Origin: Bartonella melophagi K-2C
Lineage (GTDB): Bacteria; Pseudomonadota; Alphaproteobacteria; Rhizobiales; Rhizobiaceae
Assembly (NCBI RefSeq): GCF_000278255.1
Contig: NZ_JH725082.1
Coordinates: 147,904 to 211,903, forward strand
DNA: 64,000 nucleotides
Direction of reading: 5' to 3'
In this document: piece by piece, positions 48,744-61,666 of the stretch
How positions within the stretch are numbered: the stretch's first letter is position 1
Layout: every line of letters starts with the position of its first letter
Translations under genes and position numbers: made by a program
Notes under the pieces: generated by a model
The model's database searches: none
The model's input: the letters and a program-made list of their open reading frames with translations, nothing else
Told to the model about the DNA's origin: nothing

Positions 48744-50020
48744 TACTCATACCTCAAAGCTTGTACAGGATCTAACTTAGAAGCTTGCCACGCCGGAATA
48801 AGTGTTGCAAAAAACGATAAAAGCAAAGCCATTACAGCTACTATAGCAGTTTGTCCCCATTCAATTCGTGCTGGCAATTTTGTTAAGAAATAAAGTTGAG
48901 GATTAAAAACATCAACATTGAAAAGCCAAGATACAAAATCCTGAATATAATTGATATTTGTAGCAGCTATGACACCTAAAATTAACCCCAATATTGTTCC
49001 AATACATCCAATCATCATGCCGGTAGAGATGAATATACGCATGATTGCACTCTGGTGTGCTCCCATAGTACGTAAAATTGCAATATCGTGGTTTTTATCT
49101 TTCACAAGCATAATTAGCCCAGAAATAATATTTAAAGCAGCAACAAGAATAATAAGAGAAAGAATAAAAAACATAACGTTACGTTCAATCTGTAAAGCTG
49201 AAAAGAAAGCCTGGTTGCGCATACGCCAGTCAATTAAATAAACTTGTTGATCCATCTCTTTTTCTATTACCTGCTTTATTTGGTCAACAGTATCGGGATC
49301 ATTAAGAAATAACTCTATTGATTGAATTTTCTGCTCTAAATTAAAAAATGCTTGCGCTTCAGAAAGAGGCATAAAAACAAATATTGAGTCATATTCAGAC
49401 ATCCCCACTTCAAAAATAGCAATTATTTTATAAGCTTTAATACGTGGCATAACGCCAAAAGGTGTTACATCACCATCTGGTGTAATAATACGCAGATCAC
49501 TTCCAATTGTTAGCCCTAACTTTTCTGCAAGACCACTTCCAATTGCGATGCCTTCTTCTTCAAAATGAGCAAGTGTACCTGATTTAATATTTTGAGATAC
49601 TATTTTAAGCTTCTCCAAATCTTCTTGATGCATGCCACGAATCAAAGCACCAGTCCCCCCACCAATATCACCCTGAACAAGTGCTTGCCCTTCAACAACA
49701 GGCAAAGCAGAATTTACACCGTCTATGGATTCCAAATAAGAAATAAAGGTATTATAATCGGAAAAACCAGAATCAGTCGTCTGAACGATAAGATGTCCAT
49801 TCATGCCGAGAATGCGATTAAGAAGCTCTGTGCGAAAACCATTCATTACTGCCATAACAACAACTAAAGCAAAAACTCCTAACATAATTCCAATTAAAGA
49901 AATGATTGAAACAACAGATGTAAACATATGTTTTTTATTAGGAATCATGTAACGAAATGAAATCATCCACTCATAAGATGAAAACCATTTTCTTCTTAAA
50001 CCATTCATAACATTGCCCAT
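48743..50020 (-). CDS. lolC: Lipoprotein-releasing permease LolC/LolE
   Basis: Inner-membrane permease subunit of the Lol system; alphaproteobacteria usually have a single LolC/E-type gene, which would act as a homodimer with LolD. The 425 residues contain one N-terminal helix (about 33-58), a large periplasmic MacB-like domain (about 60-275) and three C-terminal helices with the FtsX-type region. [20 protein letters not shown] marks the start region. Translation may instead begin at Met5. It begins immediately after the proS stop. Confidence 0.93.
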   Translation of the reverse strand: MGNVMNGLRRKWFSSYEWMISFRYMIPNKKHMFTSVVSIISLIGIMLGVFALVVVMAVMNGFRTELLNRILGMNGHLIVQTTDSGFSDYNTFISYLESIDGVNSALPVVEGQALVQGDIGGGTGALIRGMHQEDLEKLKIVSQNIKSGTLAHFEEEGIAIGSGLAEKLGLTIGSDLRIITPDGDVTPFGVMPRIKAYKIIAIFEVGMSEYDSIFVFMPLSEAQAFFNLEQKIQSIELFLNDPDTVDQIKQVIEKEMDQQVYLIDWRMRNQAFFSALQIERNVMFFILSLIILVAALNIISGLIMLVKDKNHDIAILRTMGAHQSAIMRIFISTGMMIGCIGTILGLILGVIAATNINYIQDFVSWLFNVDVFNPQLYFLTKLPARIEWGQTAIVAVMALLLSFFATLIPAWQASKLDPVQALRYE

Positions 50021-51346
50021 CTAAGTTGTAGAAAGTCGGTTAAGTACAGATTCAATTGTTAAAGATTCTTTAGTGCCTGTTTTTCTGTCTTTAATTTCAA
50101 CCTCATTTTGTGCAACACTTTTGGGCCCAACGATTATTTGTGTTGGTAAGCCTATCAAATCCATTATTGCAAATTTTACACCAGGGCGCTCATTTCTGTC
50201 ATCTAACAATGGGTCAAAGCCAGCACGTATAAGTCCTTGATAAAGAGTTTCACACATATGTTTACATTTTTTATCGTCTGGTTTCATGTTGATGATACCA
50301 AAATCAAATGGTGCTATTGGCTTTGGCCAAATGATACCATTTTCATCATGAGAAGCTTCAATTGCTGCTGCGACAAGACGTGAAGGACCAATCCCATAGG
50401 ATCCCATAAAAACCGGGTGTTCTTTTCCGTCTTTCCCCATCACTTTTGCTCCCATTGGTACAGAATATTTAGTGCCAAAGTAAAAAATATGCCCTACTTC
50501 AATGCCACGTGCTGAAAGCTGATTGGATTCAGAAATTTTACTCCACTTTTCTTCATTATGCATTTCCTCCGTTGCAGCATAAAAAGTTGTCCACTGTTTA
50601 ACGATATCAGCTAAAACAGTTTTATCAGTAAAATCAATTGAAAAAAGTGGAGCATTAATATCAAGAAATTGTTTATCACAGAATATAACACTTTCACCTG
50701 TTTCAGCTAGAATGATAAATTCATGGCTACGTTCACCACCAATCGGGCCTGTATCAGCGCGCATTGGGATTACTTTCAATCCCATGCGAGAAAAAGTACG
50801 TAAATAAGCAACAAACATACGATTATAGGATATTTTTGCATTTTCATAATCAAGATCGAAAGAATATGCGTCTTTCATTAAAAATTCTCGTGAACGCATC
50901 ACACCAAAACGCGGACGGATCTCATCACGGAACTTCCATTGAATTTGATAAAGATTGAGAGGAAGATCCTTATAAGAACGAACATATGAACGAAAAATAT
51001 CTGTTACTATTTCTTCATTAGTCGGGCCATAAAGCAAATCACGTTCTTGACGATCTTTAATACGTAACATTTCAAAACCGTAATCGTCATAGCGACCACT
51101 TTCATGCCAAAGATCAATAGATTGAATCGTAGGCATTAATATTTCTAAAGCGCCAGCTTGTTTTTGTTCTTCACGAATAATCGTACAAACTTTATCAAGT
51201 ACTTTTTTACCTAATGGCAACCAAGAATAAATCCCTGCTGTTTGTTGACGAATCATACCTGTACGCAACATAAGTCGATGTGAAACAATTTCTGCTTCTT
51301 TAGGATTTTCTTTTAAAATAGGTATAAAATATTGAGAAAAGCGCAT
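50021..51346 (-). CDS. proS: Prolyl-tRNA synthetase, short alphaproteobacterial type
   Basis: Class II synthetase charging tRNA-Pro. At 441 residues it lacks the editing insertion of the E. coli-type enzyme (about 570 residues), as expected for alphaproteobacteria. Motifs: class II motif 1 in [18 protein letters not shown], motif 2 in [26 protein letters not shown] (by parts, about 136-161) and motif 3 in [13 protein letters not shown]. It heads a proS-lolC-lolD run. Confidence 0.97.
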   Translation of the reverse strand: MRFSQYFIPILKENPKEAEIVSHRLMLRTGMIRQQTAGIYSWLPLGKKVLDKVCTIIREEQKQAGALEILMPTIQSIDLWHESGRYDDYGFEMLRIKDRQERDLLYGPTNEEIVTDIFRSYVRSYKDLPLNLYQIQWKFRDEIRPRFGVMRSREFLMKDAYSFDLDYENAKISYNRMFVAYLRTFSRMGLKVIPMRADTGPIGGERSHEFIILAETGESVIFCDKQFLDINAPLFSIDFTDKTVLADIVKQWTTFYAATEEMHNEEKWSKISESNQLSARGIEVGHIFYFGTKYSVPMGAKVMGKDGKEHPVFMGSYGIGPSRLVAAAIEASHDENGIIWPKPIAPFDFGIINMKPDDKKCKHMCETLYQGLIRAGFDPLLDDRNERPGVKFAIMDLIGLPTQIIVGPKSVAQNEVEIKDRKTGTKESLTIESVLNRLSTT

Positions 51347-51547
51347 TGAAATTATTAACTCCTAATTAAGCTCATCAAATTGGAGCAGTTCAAATAATAT
51401 TATGCATTAATCATAGCTGTATTCTGAAAGCTTGCAAATATAACAAACCAGTATGTTATAAAAGTTTTATTTGATATATTTTTTAGTTTACTTACCCTCA
51501 GTAAAGTGCAGATACATATTAGTAATAAAGCTAGCCTAGTAATTCTT

Positions 51548-51570
51548 TTCTTTTAATTTAACTAAAAGAA
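51548..51570 (-). terminator. Hairpin after the RNase J gene
   Basis: TTCTTTTA and TAAAAGAA pair around a 7-base loop, 20 bases beyond the rnj stop. The stem is AT-only and lacks a long T-run, so it is a weak terminator candidate. Confidence 0.35.
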
Positions 51571-51589
51571 ATAATTATAAGAACAATTT

Positions 51590-53266
51590 TTATTTTGAAC
51601 GATGTAAGAAAATTGTACAGACAGGTTTTTTTCCCCAAATTTCATTAACAGCTGCTCTAACAGCTCGACGTGTTGCTTCTTGAATAAGTTCATTATCTTT
51701 TCTTTTAATTTGTGGAATATTATTAATAGTACTTTCTACAACAGTTAGAAGAATATCCTTTAATGATTTCCCTTTTCCATCGTTTTTAGGCAATCCAAAT
51801 GCCGTAAAACCAATATCATCAAGTAAATCATACTTATTATTCATGTGGAGAGAAATTGCAACATAACCAACATAACTTAATTTGCGACGTTCATTAATCC
51901 CTACTTCATCTTCACTACCAATCAGGTAACCATCTTTATAGATTTGACCAACAGGTACTTTCTCAATGATCTCTATTGGTTTGGGAGCAAGACGGAGCAT
52001 ATCACCATTTCTAATTTCAGCAATAGTTTTAATATTAGCTTCACGTGCTAAAGCTGCTTGAGCCACAAGGTGTACTGCCTCACCATGTACAGGAACAAGT
52101 ATTTGCGGTTTTACCCAATCATACATTTGTAGAAGTTCTAAACGGCGGGGATGGCCTGAAACATGAACAAGAGCATCATTATTTGTAATTACTTTAATCC
52201 CCTGATCAATAAAACGATTTTGTATTTCAAAAATAGCTTTTTCATTTCCCGGAATACTACGTGATGAATAAATAATTGTATCACCAGGAGAGAGTGCAAT
52301 ATTTCTCATTTCATTTCGTGAAAGTTTTGCTAAAGCAGAACATGGCTCACCTTGGCTTCCTGTTACTACCAAAACCACATTTTTTCGTGGAGTGTGACTA
52401 TAATCATCTTCCGTTATAAACGGTGCTAAATTATTTAAATAAGCAAGTTCTTGTGCCACAGTAACACTACGTTTTATAGAACGCCCCACCAAAAGAACTT
52501 GGCGCCCAGCAGATTCTGCTGCAAGAGCAATTGAACGTATCCTACCAATATTCGATGAAAAAGTTGCAATAACAACACGACCTTCAGCTTTTAAAATGAT
52601 CTCAGAAAGACTATCTTGAACTTGTTGTTCCGATGGCGATATACCATCTTGAAGGGCATTAGTGGAATCACATACTAATGCTAAAATACCTTTGTTTCCT
52701 AAAATCCGTAATCTTTTTTCATCTGTCACAGGTCCAAGTGAAGGTGTATAATCAATTTTCCAATCTCCAGTATGGATCACATTTCCTAAAGATGTTATAA
52801 TTGCCAAAGAAACAGATTCTGGAATTGAATGATTGACAGCAATAGCTTCAATTGTAAATGGACCAATTTGAAAGCAATCACCAGCTTGAAAAATATTTAA
52901 TGGAATTTTATGAAATTTGAAATTTGATTTCTTTTTACTTTCCAATAACCCTGCTGTAAAAGGACTACAATAAAGTGGAACCTGAAGTTTTGGCCATAAA
53001 TCAAGGACAGCACCATAGTGGTCTTCGTGAGCATGTGTCAAAACAAGACCACGCACATTATGTTTTTCATTTTCCAGAAAATGAATATCTGGTAAAATAA
53101 GATTTGCTCCTGGCAATTCAGGGCCAGCAAAACTGACCCCCATATCGACGAGCAACCATTCCCGGCAATCCTTTGGGCCAAATCCATAAGCAGCCAAATT
53201 CATTCCTATTTCCCCTACCCCTCCCAAAGGCAAAAAAACCAATTCATTTTTATTGGCGGCAACCAT
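51590..53266 (-). CDS. rnj: Ribonuclease J
   Basis: Metallo-beta-lactamase/beta-CASP nuclease with 5'-exonuclease and endonuclease activity on RNA. The 558 residues have the metal motif His78-x-His80-x-Asp82-His83 (LTHAHEDHYG), further ligands in VNHSIPES and IHTGDWK, a beta-CASP domain (about 210-340) and VHVSGHPRR, VPVHGEA. The organism also encodes RNase E in this window, so both RNA-decay enzymes coexist, as is usual in Rhizobiales. It follows birA by 53 bases. Confidence 0.95.
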   Translation of the reverse strand: MVAANKNELVFLPLGGVGEIGMNLAAYGFGPKDCREWLLVDMGVSFAGPELPGANLILPDIHFLENEKHNVRGLVLTHAHEDHYGAVLDLWPKLQVPLYCSPFTAGLLESKKKSNFKFHKIPLNIFQAGDCFQIGPFTIEAIAVNHSIPESVSLAIITSLGNVIHTGDWKIDYTPSLGPVTDEKRLRILGNKGILALVCDSTNALQDGISPSEQQVQDSLSEIILKAEGRVVIATFSSNIGRIRSIALAAESAGRQVLLVGRSIKRSVTVAQELAYLNNLAPFITEDDYSHTPRKNVVLVVTGSQGEPCSALAKLSRNEMRNIALSPGDTIIYSSRSIPGNEKAIFEIQNRFIDQGIKVITNNDALVHVSGHPRRLELLQMYDWVKPQILVPVHGEAVHLVAQAALAREANIKTIAEIRNGDMLRLAPKPIEIIEKVPVGQIYKDGYLIGSEDEVGINERRKLSYVGYVAISLHMNNKYDLLDDIGFTAFGLPKNDGKGKSLKDILLTVVESTINNIPQIKRKDNELIQEATRRAVRAAVNEIWGKKPVCTIFLHRSK

Positions 53267-53319
53267 AAATATCTCCTAAACTATTAAGATAAGCTCATGG
53301 TGAAATAAAATTTTATAAA

Positions 53320-54129
53320 TTAATAACGATTTGTATTTACATTTGTATTTATAGAAGCAGCCAAACCAAAATGAACATCTCCAGCTGTTATAATTGCTTT
53401 TTGACCATCTTTTTGTCTGACAATACAGTTGAAATCATGATCAAGACCATCAAAAATACCTTCAGTAAGCTTTTCACCATTGACTATTTTAATAGGTTGT
53501 CCAAGATGAGCTGAATATAAAAGCCATTTCTCACGGATTATATCGCAACCTCCCAACTGCTTCCAAAGGAGATAATTTTCAGCAAAACATTTTGTTAGAA
53601 CCATAAATAATTTTTCTTTTTCAATATCTAAACCAATATTCTTTATGCTTGATGTTAAATATGGTGCATCTTTAAAATGATGTTTTACATTTACTCCAAT
53701 ACCAATAACTAATCCGTATTTTTTGGGAGTTAGTGTAAAGAGTTCAAGTAAGATTCCAGCACTTTTAGCCCCTTTAAGTAAAATATCATTTGGCCATTTT
53801 AAACTAACAATGCTATTTTCTTTATCTTTTATAAAGTGCCTTATGGTTTCTACTATACTCACTCCAGCAACAAAACCAAGTTGAGCGGCAGTTTGGCAAA
53901 CAATATCATTGATTAACAAAAGGCTGGAATACAGATTCCCTTTCGGACTATACCATGCCCTACCTCTTCTGGCTCTTCCTTGTGTTTGCTCTTCTGCAAC
54001 AATCCAAAGATAACCATGATGACCCGCATTTGCTTTTCGTTGTGCAATAAGATTTGTTGAATCTACATTTTTATATGATTCAAGAACATATCCTTGTTTT
54101 AAAGCAAAATCTGATAATGTGTAAACCAT
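53320..54129 (-). CDS. birA: Biotin--[acetyl-CoA-carboxylase] ligase
   Basis: Attaches biotin to carboxylase carrier domains. The 269-residue form has no N-terminal helix-turn-helix, so it is a ligase without repressor function. The biotinyl-AMP loop is GRARRGRAW (51-59), then SLKWPNDILLKGAKSAGILLE with the catalytic Lys, and a C-terminal SH3-like cap. It starts 5 bases after nuoN and is expected to be cotranscribed with the nuo genes. Confidence 0.95.
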   Translation of the reverse strand: MVYTLSDFALKQGYVLESYKNVDSTNLIAQRKANAGHHGYLWIVAEEQTQGRARRGRAWYSPKGNLYSSLLLINDIVCQTAAQLGFVAGVSIVETIRHFIKDKENSIVSLKWPNDILLKGAKSAGILLELFTLTPKKYGLVIGIGVNVKHHFKDAPYLTSSIKNIGLDIEKEKLFMVLTKCFAENYLLWKQLGGCDIIREKWLLYSAHLGQPIKIVNGEKLTEGIFDGLDHDFNCIVRQKDGQKAIITAGDVHFGLAASINTNVNTNRY

Positions 54130-54134
54130 ACTTA

Positions 54135-55589
54135 TTAAAATAATGAAGTTGCTGCTTTTTCTGCAAATTCAGCAAACCAAATTCCAAAAAATACATAAAA
54201 TAAAGTAAATAATGTAGAAAGCCCAAGACAAAGCTTAAGTTCGTTTGATAACATAATAAAACTAGCTTTTGCAGTATCAAACCACATAATTTTAATAATC
54301 CGTAAATAGTAAAAAGCACCTATAACAGAAGCAACCATACCGATTACAGCAAGTGGAGTAAGACCTGCATGAACAGCTGCAGAAAATGTATACCATTTAC
54401 CAAAAAAACCAGCCATAGGAGGTATACTTGCTAAAGAAAAAAGCTGTATCGTCATCGTAATAGCCATAAATGGATTAGTTTTCACCAATCCTGCAAGGTC
54501 ATAAATATTTTCAACATTTCCATCACCGGATCGCATTCCAAGAATAAATGCAAATGAACCAAGAGTCATACCAAGATAAATGGTCATATAAAGAATAACA
54601 CTTTTTACCCCAAGCATACTTCCAGCAGCTAAACCAACAAGTGCATATCCCATATGACTGATGGATGAGTAAGCCATTAAACGCTTAATGTTACTTTGGC
54701 CAATTGCAGCAAATGCACCTAGTATCATTGACGCAATAGCCATGAAAATTAATATCTGCTGCCATGCAGGCATAGAACCATCAGAACCGCCTAATGGAAT
54801 AAAGGTAACAACAATGATACGGATAATTAATGCCATTGCTGCAATTTTAGGAGCACAAGCAAAAAATGCTGTAATAGGTGTTGGTGCTCCTTCATAAACA
54901 TCAGGTGCCCACATATGAAATGGAACTGCAGAAATTTTGAAAGCTAAACCAGCTAGAATAAAAACAATACCTAAAATAACACCTAGCTGTAAAGCTTCAT
55001 TATTTAAAGCAAAAGCAATTTCGCGAAAACCAATTTGAGCAGTAAAACCATAAAGCAATGAAATACCATAAAGTAGAAACCCTGAAGACAATGCACCTAA
55101 AACAAAATATTTTATACCCGCTTCAGAAGATTTTATATTGTCACGATTGATTGCAGCAAGAACATATAGAGCTAAAGATTGTAATTCTAATCCCATGTAA
55201 AGAGACAGCGTATTCCCAGCTGAAATCATTAACATCATACCCAAAGTCGCAAAAAGAATTAATATGGGAAACTCAAATATATCAAATTTCTGAGCACAGG
55301 CAAAACCAACAGACATAATGAGAGCAAAGAGTGCACCGACAAGAGTCAAAACTTTCATATAACGACTAAATGAATCAATAATGAGCGTGTTTGTATAGAA
55401 AAAGCCATTTTGCGGAAAGATAACCGTAATAATAATAGTTGCAACAAGTAGAGCAATTGCTAAACCGGTGATAGTTAAATATGAACGTGCATCGGAATAA
55501 ACACCGATTAAAAGGAGAACCATGCCCCCCAGTGCCATCAAAATTTCTGGAAAAATTAATATTAATTGAGTTATTATATCAGTTTGCAT
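54135..55589 (-). CDS. nuoN: NADH:quinone oxidoreductase subunit N
   Basis: Antiporter-like membrane subunit of complex I, contributing to proton pumping. The 484 residues include about fourteen helices, with the conserved [12 protein letters not shown] (key Glu), [22 protein letters not shown] region (about 158-180), [21 protein letters not shown] and [18 protein letters not shown]. Last nuo gene of the operon, 16 bases after nuoM. Confidence 0.97.
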   Translation of the reverse strand: MQTDIITQLILIFPEILMALGGMVLLLIGVYSDARSYLTITGLAIALLVATIIITVIFPQNGFFYTNTLIIDSFSRYMKVLTLVGALFALIMSVGFACAQKFDIFEFPILILFATLGMMLMISAGNTLSLYMGLELQSLALYVLAAINRDNIKSSEAGIKYFVLGALSSGFLLYGISLLYGFTAQIGFREIAFALNNEALQLGVILGIVFILAGLAFKISAVPFHMWAPDVYEGAPTPITAFFACAPKIAAMALIIRIIVVTFIPLGGSDGSMPAWQQILIFMAIASMILGAFAAIGQSNIKRLMAYSSISHMGYALVGLAAGSMLGVKSVILYMTIYLGMTLGSFAFILGMRSGDGNVENIYDLAGLVKTNPFMAITMTIQLFSLASIPPMAGFFGKWYTFSAAVHAGLTPLAVIGMVASVIGAFYYLRIIKIMWFDTAKASFIMLSNELKLCLGLSTLFTLFYVFFGIWFAEFAEKAATSLF

Positions 55590-55605
55590 GAGTATTATTT
55601 CTTAT

Positions 55606-57075
55606 TTAGTGCAGCTGGTTAATAAGGGTTTCTACTGTAAACGCTGTGGTTTTAAGAATCGGCATTGGATAGACACCAAAAAATATTGTAAGAACAACCA
55701 TTGGATAAAGAATAATCTTCTCTCTTAAAGAAAGATCATGGAGCACTTTCAGAGCTTCCTTATCTAAGGGGCCAAAAATCATACGTCGATAAAGATAAAG
55801 TGCATAAGCGGCGGATAATATAACACCAGTTGTAGCAAAAACTGCAACTAGTTTATTAATTTGAAAAACACCTATTAAAGTTAAAAATTCACCTAAAAAA
55901 CCTGAGCTTCCAGGTAAACCGACATTCGCCATAGTAAAGATTAAGAATACAACCGCATATTTGGGCATATTATTTGCTAAACCACCAAAAGCCGAAATTT
56001 CACGCGTGTGCAAGCGATCATATATAACTCCAACACAAAAAAACAAAGCGGCAGAAACAATCCCATGTGATAACATCTGATAAATAGCACCTTGAATACC
56101 TTGCTCATTAATAGCAAAAATACCCATTGTTACGTAACCCATATGAGCTATTGACGAATAGGCAATAAGCTTTTTTATATCATTTTGAACAAGCGCAACT
56201 AACGATGTATAAATAATTGCAATAAGCGATAATACAAAAACTAAAGGAGCAAAATCAGCTGAAGCGATGGGAAACATTGGTAAAGAAAAACGAAGAAAAC
56301 CATAACCACCCAATTTGAGTAACACTCCAGCCAAAATAACAGAGCCTGCTGTTGGTGCTTCTACGTGTGCATCAGGTAACCATGTGTGGACTGGCCACAT
56401 TGGCATTTTAACTGCAAAAGAAGCAAAAAATGCAAGCCATAACCACATCTGCATATGTGTAGAAAATTGATAGGTCAATAAAGTCGGTATATCAAGTGTT
56501 CCCGCTTCCCAATACATAGCCATAATAGCAACTAACATGAGTACTGAACCAAGCAAAGTATATAGGAAAAACTTCATACTTGCATAAACACGGCGCGCCC
56601 CACCCCAAACACCAATAATAATAAACATTGGAATGAGACTACCTTCAAAAAAAACATAAAATAGCATTGTGTCAAGAGCACAAAAGACTCCAATGATTGC
56701 AACTTCAAGGAGAAGAAAAGCAATCATATAAGCTTTTAATCCACCTTTAATATTTTCCCAACTTGCCAAAATGCAGAATGGTAATAAAAAAGCTGAAAGG
56801 ACGACAAAAAGAATAGAAATACCATCAACGCCCATATGATAACTAATACCACCACCCAACCAATCGAATTTTTCGACCATTTGGAAATCGGAACTTGTGT
56901 TATCAAACCTTATCCAAATAATTAAAGAGATAATAAAAACAAAGACAGATGTAAAAAACGCTACATTGCGTATATTATGCTTTTCAGCTTCGGTATTATC
57001 TTTGATTAATAAAATCAAAAACACACCAACAAGCGGTAAAAATGTAACTGTAGAAAGAATAGGCCAGTCGGTCAT
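55606..57075 (-). CDS. nuoM: NADH:quinone oxidoreductase subunit M
   Basis: Second antiporter-like proton-pumping subunit of complex I. I choose ATG 57073-57075 ([17 protein letters not shown]), giving 489 residues, because it overlaps the nuoL stop as TGATG with a GGGAG upstream; a longer frame starting at 57102 would run into nuoL. Conserved: [21 protein letters not shown] (about 130-150), [23 protein letters not shown] and [18 protein letters not shown]. Confidence 0.97.
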   Translation of the reverse strand: MTDWPILSTVTFLPLVGVFLILLIKDNTEAEKHNIRNVAFFTSVFVFIISLIIWIRFDNTSSDFQMVEKFDWLGGGISYHMGVDGISILFVVLSAFLLPFCILASWENIKGGLKAYMIAFLLLEVAIIGVFCALDTMLFYVFFEGSLIPMFIIIGVWGGARRVYASMKFFLYTLLGSVLMLVAIMAMYWEAGTLDIPTLLTYQFSTHMQMWLWLAFFASFAVKMPMWPVHTWLPDAHVEAPTAGSVILAGVLLKLGGYGFLRFSLPMFPIASADFAPLVFVLSLIAIIYTSLVALVQNDIKKLIAYSSIAHMGYVTMGIFAINEQGIQGAIYQMLSHGIVSAALFFCVGVIYDRLHTREISAFGGLANNMPKYAVVFLIFTMANVGLPGSSGFLGEFLTLIGVFQINKLVAVFATTGVILSAAYALYLYRRMIFGPLDKEALKVLHDLSLREKIILYPMVVLTIFFGVYPMPILKTTAFTVETLINQLH

Positions 57076-59039
57076 CAATTTAAACTCCCGATCATTATCC
57101 ACGTGATCAGCGCTGTAACACCAATAAGCATCGCAAACGCATAGTGATAAAGATAACCTGTCTGCAGTCGGATAATTTTGTTTGTAATATCAACAATATG
57201 TGCAGTAATACCATTCGGTCCTAAGCCATCAATAATTTTACCATCACCTATCTTCCAAAGAAAACAACCAATTCTTAAAGCAGAACGGACAAACAAAAAA
57301 TCATAAAGTTCGTCAAAATACCACTTATTATAAAGAAAACGGTAGAATGCAGGCATAAACTCGGAAAGTTTTTTTGGAAGTGATGGAACAAAAATATAAA
57401 ATAAACTGGCCAAAACAAATCCAAGGACCATTGCTGTAAATGGTGACCACTTTACCCAATTTAGCACATTATGCGCTTCATGAAGAATGTGGTTGTGGCT
57501 ACTTGTAAACAATGCGTCTTTCCAAAAAGTATCATACAAATTACCAAAAAAATAAGGTTGAAAAATCACACCTGTAAATAATGCTCCAACAGACAAAACA
57601 AACAGAGGAATCAACATAACCGGAGGCGATTCATGAACATGATGCATAACATCGACAGTTGCACGTGGCTTACCATGAAATGTCATAAATATAAGCCGCC
57701 ATGAATAAAAACTCGTTAGTAAAGCAGATAAAACAAGAATCCAAAAAGCATATTTTGAGACAATATTATGTGACGCAAAAGCGGATTCTATAATTGCATC
57801 CTTTGAAAAAAAACCCGCTGTACCCCAAAATGTTCCCGGTATTCCAACACCTGTTAATGAAATAGTTCCTATAACCATCATCCAATAAGTTGCTTTTATA
57901 TGTTTACGTAATCCCCCCATTTTTCGCATATCTTGCTCATCAGACACTGCGTGAATTACAGAACCTGCACCGAGAAACAGTAAAGCTTTAAAAAAAGCAT
58001 GTGTAAAGAGATGAAAAACAGCTGCTCCGTAAGCCCCAACACCTAAAGCAACAAACATATAACCAAGCTGTGAACATGTTGAATAAGCAATAACGCGCTT
58101 GATATCATTTTGTACAAGCCCCACAGTTGCCGCAAAAAATGCAGTCATTGTTCCAACAATAATAATCACAGTGGAAGCCGTTGAAGAAAGTTCAAAAATT
58201 GGTGACATACGTGCAACCATAAAAACGCCAGCGGTTACCATTGTTGCTGCATGAATGAGAGCAGATACAGGCGTTGGTCCTTCCATTGCATCAGGAAGCC
58301 ATGTATGTAGAAGAAATTGTGCTGATTTACCCATGGCACCGATAAACAAAAGAAGACACGTTACAGTAATTGCTGTTTGTCCATCAAGTTGCCAACCTAA
58401 AAATATTATATTTTCTACAAAACTACTGTCTGCAGTCTTTGCAAAAATATATGCAAAATTAACTGACTGAAACAAAACAAAAATACTAAAGATACCTAGA
58501 AGAAAACCAAAATCACCAACACGGTTAACTACAAAAGCTTTCATTGCTGCTTTATTAGCAGAAGCTCGCTGAAACCAAAAACCAATGAGCAAATAAGATG
58601 CAAGCCCAACACCTTCCCAGCCAAAAAACATTTGGATTAAGTTATCAGCTGTCACCAGCATAAGCATCATAAATGTGAATAAAGAAAGATAGGCAAAAAA
58701 CCGAGATCTTGAAGGATCGTGATACATATAACCAATTGAATAAATATGCACTAATGCTGAAACACTGTTAACCACAACAAGCATGACGGCTGTCAATGTA
58801 TCAATATACAATGCCCAATCAAAAACTAAGTTACCAACAGTTACCCAGTATAAAACCGGAACACTAACCGCTGAAGCATGACCAATAGCAATATTTAAAA
58901 AAGCTATCCATGATAATGCAGCAACAATTATCATGAAACTCGACGTCACAATTTCACTTGCACGAGACCCTATAGTTTTTCCGCCGACAGCAGCAATTAA
59001 AAAACCCAAAAGCGGCAGAAAGACAATTGCATAATACAT
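57075..59039 (-). CDS. nuoL: NADH:quinone oxidoreductase subunit L
   Basis: Largest antiporter-like subunit of complex I, with the long lateral helix at its C-terminus. The 654 residues show [50 protein letters not shown] (about 236-266), [20 protein letters not shown] and [11 protein letters not shown]. The final ~130 residues include the amphipathic lateral helix and a last anchoring helix ([12 protein letters not shown]). It begins 6 bases after nuoK. Confidence 0.97.
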   Translation of the reverse strand: MYYAIVFLPLLGFLIAAVGGKTIGSRASEIVTSSFMIIVAALSWIAFLNIAIGHASAVSVPVLYWVTVGNLVFDWALYIDTLTAVMLVVVNSVSALVHIYSIGYMYHDPSRSRFFAYLSLFTFMMLMLVTADNLIQMFFGWEGVGLASYLLIGFWFQRASANKAAMKAFVVNRVGDFGFLLGIFSIFVLFQSVNFAYIFAKTADSSFVENIIFLGWQLDGQTAITVTCLLLFIGAMGKSAQFLLHTWLPDAMEGPTPVSALIHAATMVTAGVFMVARMSPIFELSSTASTVIIIVGTMTAFFAATVGLVQNDIKRVIAYSTCSQLGYMFVALGVGAYGAAVFHLFTHAFFKALLFLGAGSVIHAVSDEQDMRKMGGLRKHIKATYWMMVIGTISLTGVGIPGTFWGTAGFFSKDAIIESAFASHNIVSKYAFWILVLSALLTSFYSWRLIFMTFHGKPRATVDVMHHVHESPPVMLIPLFVLSVGALFTGVIFQPYFFGNLYDTFWKDALFTSSHNHILHEAHNVLNWVKWSPFTAMVLGFVLASLFYIFVPSLPKKLSEFMPAFYRFLYNKWYFDELYDFLFVRSALRIGCFLWKIGDGKIIDGLGPNGITAHIVDITNKIIRLQTGYLYHYAFAMLIGVTALITWIMIGSLN

Positions 59040-59045
59040 TACTTA

Positions 59046-59354
59046 TCAGCCTTTCATCACATTAACATCTTCAACTGCGATAGAACCGCGGTTACGGAAA
59101 AAAACAACAAGAATTGCTAGACCAATTGCTGCTTCAGCAGCCGCAACTGTCAAGATAAATAAAGCGAATATTTGACCAACCAGGTCATGAAGAAATGCTG
59201 AAAACGCAATAAAATTAAGGTTGATTGAAAGTAATATAAGCTCAATTGACATAAGAATAATAATCACATTCTTCCTGTTTAGGAAAATACCAAAAATGCC
59301 AATTGTAAACATTACCGCAGAAACAGTAAGATAATGAGAAATGTCAATATACAT
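59046..59354 (-). CDS. nuoK: NADH:quinone oxidoreductase subunit K
   Basis: Small three-helix membrane subunit of complex I. ATG 59352-59354 ([16 protein letters not shown]) gives the standard 102 residues and has GGGGAAA upstream; the longer open frame upstream merely overlaps nuoJ. Both functional glutamates are present, in [13 protein letters not shown] and [11 protein letters not shown]. 13 bases after nuoJ. Confidence 0.96.
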   Translation of the reverse strand: MYIDISHYLTVSAVMFTIGIFGIFLNRKNVIIILMSIELILLSINLNFIAFSAFLHDLVGQIFALFILTVAAAEAAIGLAILVVFFRNRGSIAVEDVNVMKG

Positions 59355-59367
59355 AGTCGTTTCCCCG

Positions 59368-59988
59368 CTAAATACCCTTACCTGATTCAACTTGTTTGAT
59401 TTCAATTGCACTTTTTGCTGTTCTAGCAACTTGCACTGCAATTGATTGTCGTTTGACACCAGACTTATGACGGAGCGTTAAAACAATAGCACCAATCATT
59501 GCAACCAATAAAATCATTCCAGCAATTTGGAAATAGAAAATATAATCTGTATAAAGAATATCCCCCAACGCTTGCGTATTGGTTCGCTGTGCTAAATCTG
59601 GCACCGGTTGCGTAACATAAGATCTTAAAACAGGAGAAAAGTGGCTGCTAATAAAAACAGAAATCAATTCTATAACAATAACAACACCAACAAAGGCACC
59701 AACAGGAATATATCGGAGCACTCCACTTTTCAATTCAGCAAAGTCCACATCAAGCATCATAACCACAAATAAAAATAAAACTGCTACAGCACCAACATAA
59801 ACGACAAGTAGAATAAGCCCCAAAAATTCAGCTCCCAAAAGCACAAACAAAACCGCTGCATTAAAAAACACCAAGATTAAAAACAACACTGAATGCACTG
59901 GATTACGTGCAGCAACAACAGTAATTGCACTCACGAGCATGATAAAAGAAAATATATAGAAAAATACCACTGCTGAACCTGTTAGCAT
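59368..59988 (-). CDS. nuoJ: NADH:quinone oxidoreductase subunit J
   Basis: Five-helix membrane subunit of complex I that takes part in the E-channel with NuoK and NuoH. The 206 residues contain [41 protein letters not shown] (helix 3 with the pi-bulge region) and a C-terminal hydrophilic tail. 97 bases separate it from nuoI, more than elsewhere in this operon, with no visible gene between. Confidence 0.96.
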   Translation of the reverse strand: MLTGSAVVFFYIFSFIMLVSAITVVAARNPVHSVLFLILVFFNAAVLFVLLGAEFLGLILLVVYVGAVAVLFLFVVMMLDVDFAELKSGVLRYIPVGAFVGVVIVIELISVFISSHFSPVLRSYVTQPVPDLAQRTNTQALGDILYTDYIFYFQIAGMILLVAMIGAIVLTLRHKSGVKRQSIAVQVARTAKSAIEIKQVESGKGI

Positions 59989-60085
59989 AGGATTTCCTTC
60001 GATTAATAACTACTAATTAGCATAAAATTCATACCCAGCTATAATTTGCCAGATAGAATCATCCGACTACTTATTGACGATACAT

Positions 60086-60577
60086 CTAACGATAAGGCGC
60101 ATCCATCAATATATTACGAGCAATTTCTCTCTCCCAACGATCTCCATTACTTAAAAGCTTTTCTTTATCATAATAAAGTTCTTCACGCATTTCTGTTGCA
60201 AATTCAAAATTTGGTCCCTCCACAATAGCATCAACTGGACAAGCTTCCTGACAAAAACCACAATAAATACACTTAACCATATCAATGTCGTAACGAATAG
60301 TTCTACGTGTACCATCATTGCATCGTGGCCCCGCCTCAATTGTAATAGCTTGGGCAGGACAAATTGCCTCACATAATTTACATGCAATACACCGTTCTTC
60401 ACCATTCGGATAACGACGCAAAGCATGTTCACCACGGAAACGTGGAGAAACAACACCCTTTTCATAAGGATAATTGATTGTAGGTTTTGGCGAAAAAAAC
60501 TGACGCATCGCCAAAAAAAAGGCACTTATAAATTCTAATAAAAGCAGTGATTTTGCCGCTTGAATAAGACCTGACAT
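60086..60577 (-). CDS. nuoI: NADH:quinone oxidoreductase subunit I
   Basis: Peripheral-arm subunit carrying clusters N6a and N6b that pass electrons towards quinone. The 163 residues hold two ferredoxin motifs: Cys63, Cys66, Cys69, Cys73 ([12 protein letters not shown]) and Cys103, Cys106, Cys109, Cys113 ([12 protein letters not shown]). The N-terminus lies along the membrane; the ending NILMDAPYR is typical of alphaproteobacteria. 19 bases after nuoH. Confidence 0.97.
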   Translation of the reverse strand: MSGLIQAAKSLLLLEFISAFFLAMRQFFSPKPTINYPYEKGVVSPRFRGEHALRRYPNGEERCIACKLCEAICPAQAITIEAGPRCNDGTRRTIRYDIDMVKCIYCGFCQEACPVDAIVEGPNFEFATEMREELYYDKEKLLSNGDRWEREIARNILMDAPYR

Positions 60578-60596
60578 ACGAAACGCCCTCCCTTGT

Positions 60597-61643
60597 TTAA
60601 GCGAAACTAATACATTTTAAGACAGCAGCAGTTATCACAACCATTGCCAATGAAATAGGAAGGAATACTTTCCAACCAAGCCGCATTAACTGGTCATAAC
60701 GATAACGCGGAACAAATGCTTTAACCATAGCAAAACCAAAAAACACAAAACAAACCTTCAAAACAAACCAAATGACGCCTGGAATCCAATTAAGCCACCA
60801 AACATTCAAAGGAGGCAACCAACCGCCTAAAAACAAGATAGTTGTTAATGCACACATTAAAACAATAGCAACATATTCACCAAGAAAAAAAAGCATATAA
60901 GGAGTTGAAGAATACTCAACCATGTGACCAGCAACAAGCTCAGATTCTGCTTCAACTAAATCAAAAGGAGGACGATTTGTTTCAGCAAGTGAAGAAATAA
61001 AAAATATAATAAACATTGGAAAAAGAACTAACCAATTCCAATCTAGAAAACTGTTAAAAGGTAGACCAAGATTCATTCCAAGCCCCCTACTCTGTTCACG
61101 GACAATTGTTGCGAGATCCAATGAACCACTTACTAAGATAACAGTTACAAGAACAAATCCAATTGAAACCTCATAAGAAACCATTTGCGCTGCCGAACGA
61201 AGAGCCCCTAAGAAAGGATATTTTGAATTTGATGCCCACCCCCCCATGATAACACCATAAACCTCAAGAGATGAAATAGCTAAGATATAAAGCAAACCAA
61301 CATTAATACTAGCAATTTCCCAATTCTCATTAACAGGCACAACAGCCCAAGTTGATAACGCAAGCATAGCAGAAACAAAAGGAGCCAAAAGAAAAACACC
61401 TTTATTGGCACCAGCAGGGATAATAGGTTCTTTAACCGCAAATTTAATTAAATCTGCAAAAGATTGAAATAACCCCCATGGACCAACAACATTCGGTCCC
61501 CGTCGCAATTGCACAGCGGCCCAAATTTTTCTATCTGCATAAAGAAGATAAGCAATTAAAACTAAAAGAACAACTAAAAGGAAAAGTGTCTTACCCACTA
61601 TAATCAGCAATGGTAATAGCCCGGTCATAAAGAAATCATACAT
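60597..61643 (-). CDS. nuoH: NADH:quinone oxidoreductase subunit H
   Basis: Membrane subunit that forms the quinone-binding chamber with NuoB and NuoD. ATG 61641-61643 ([13 protein letters not shown]) gives 348 residues, the normal length; a longer frame runs back into nuoG. Key segments: [46 protein letters not shown] and [19 protein letters not shown]. Eight helices. 23 bases after nuoG. Confidence 0.97.
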   Translation of the reverse strand: MYDFFMTGLLPLLIIVGKTLFLLVVLLVLIAYLLYADRKIWAAVQLRRGPNVVGPWGLFQSFADLIKFAVKEPIIPAGANKGVFLLAPFVSAMLALSTWAVVPVNENWEIASINVGLLYILAISSLEVYGVIMGGWASNSKYPFLGALRSAAQMVSYEVSIGFVLVTVILVSGSLDLATIVREQSRGLGMNLGLPFNSFLDWNWLVLFPMFIIFFISSLAETNRPPFDLVEAESELVAGHMVEYSSTPYMLFFLGEYVAIVLMCALTTILFLGGWLPPLNVWWLNWIPGVIWFVLKVCFVFFGFAMVKAFVPRYRYDQLMRLGWKVFLPISLAMVVITAAVLKCISFA

Positions 61644-61666
61644 AATATTCCTTTTCCCTTCTGTTC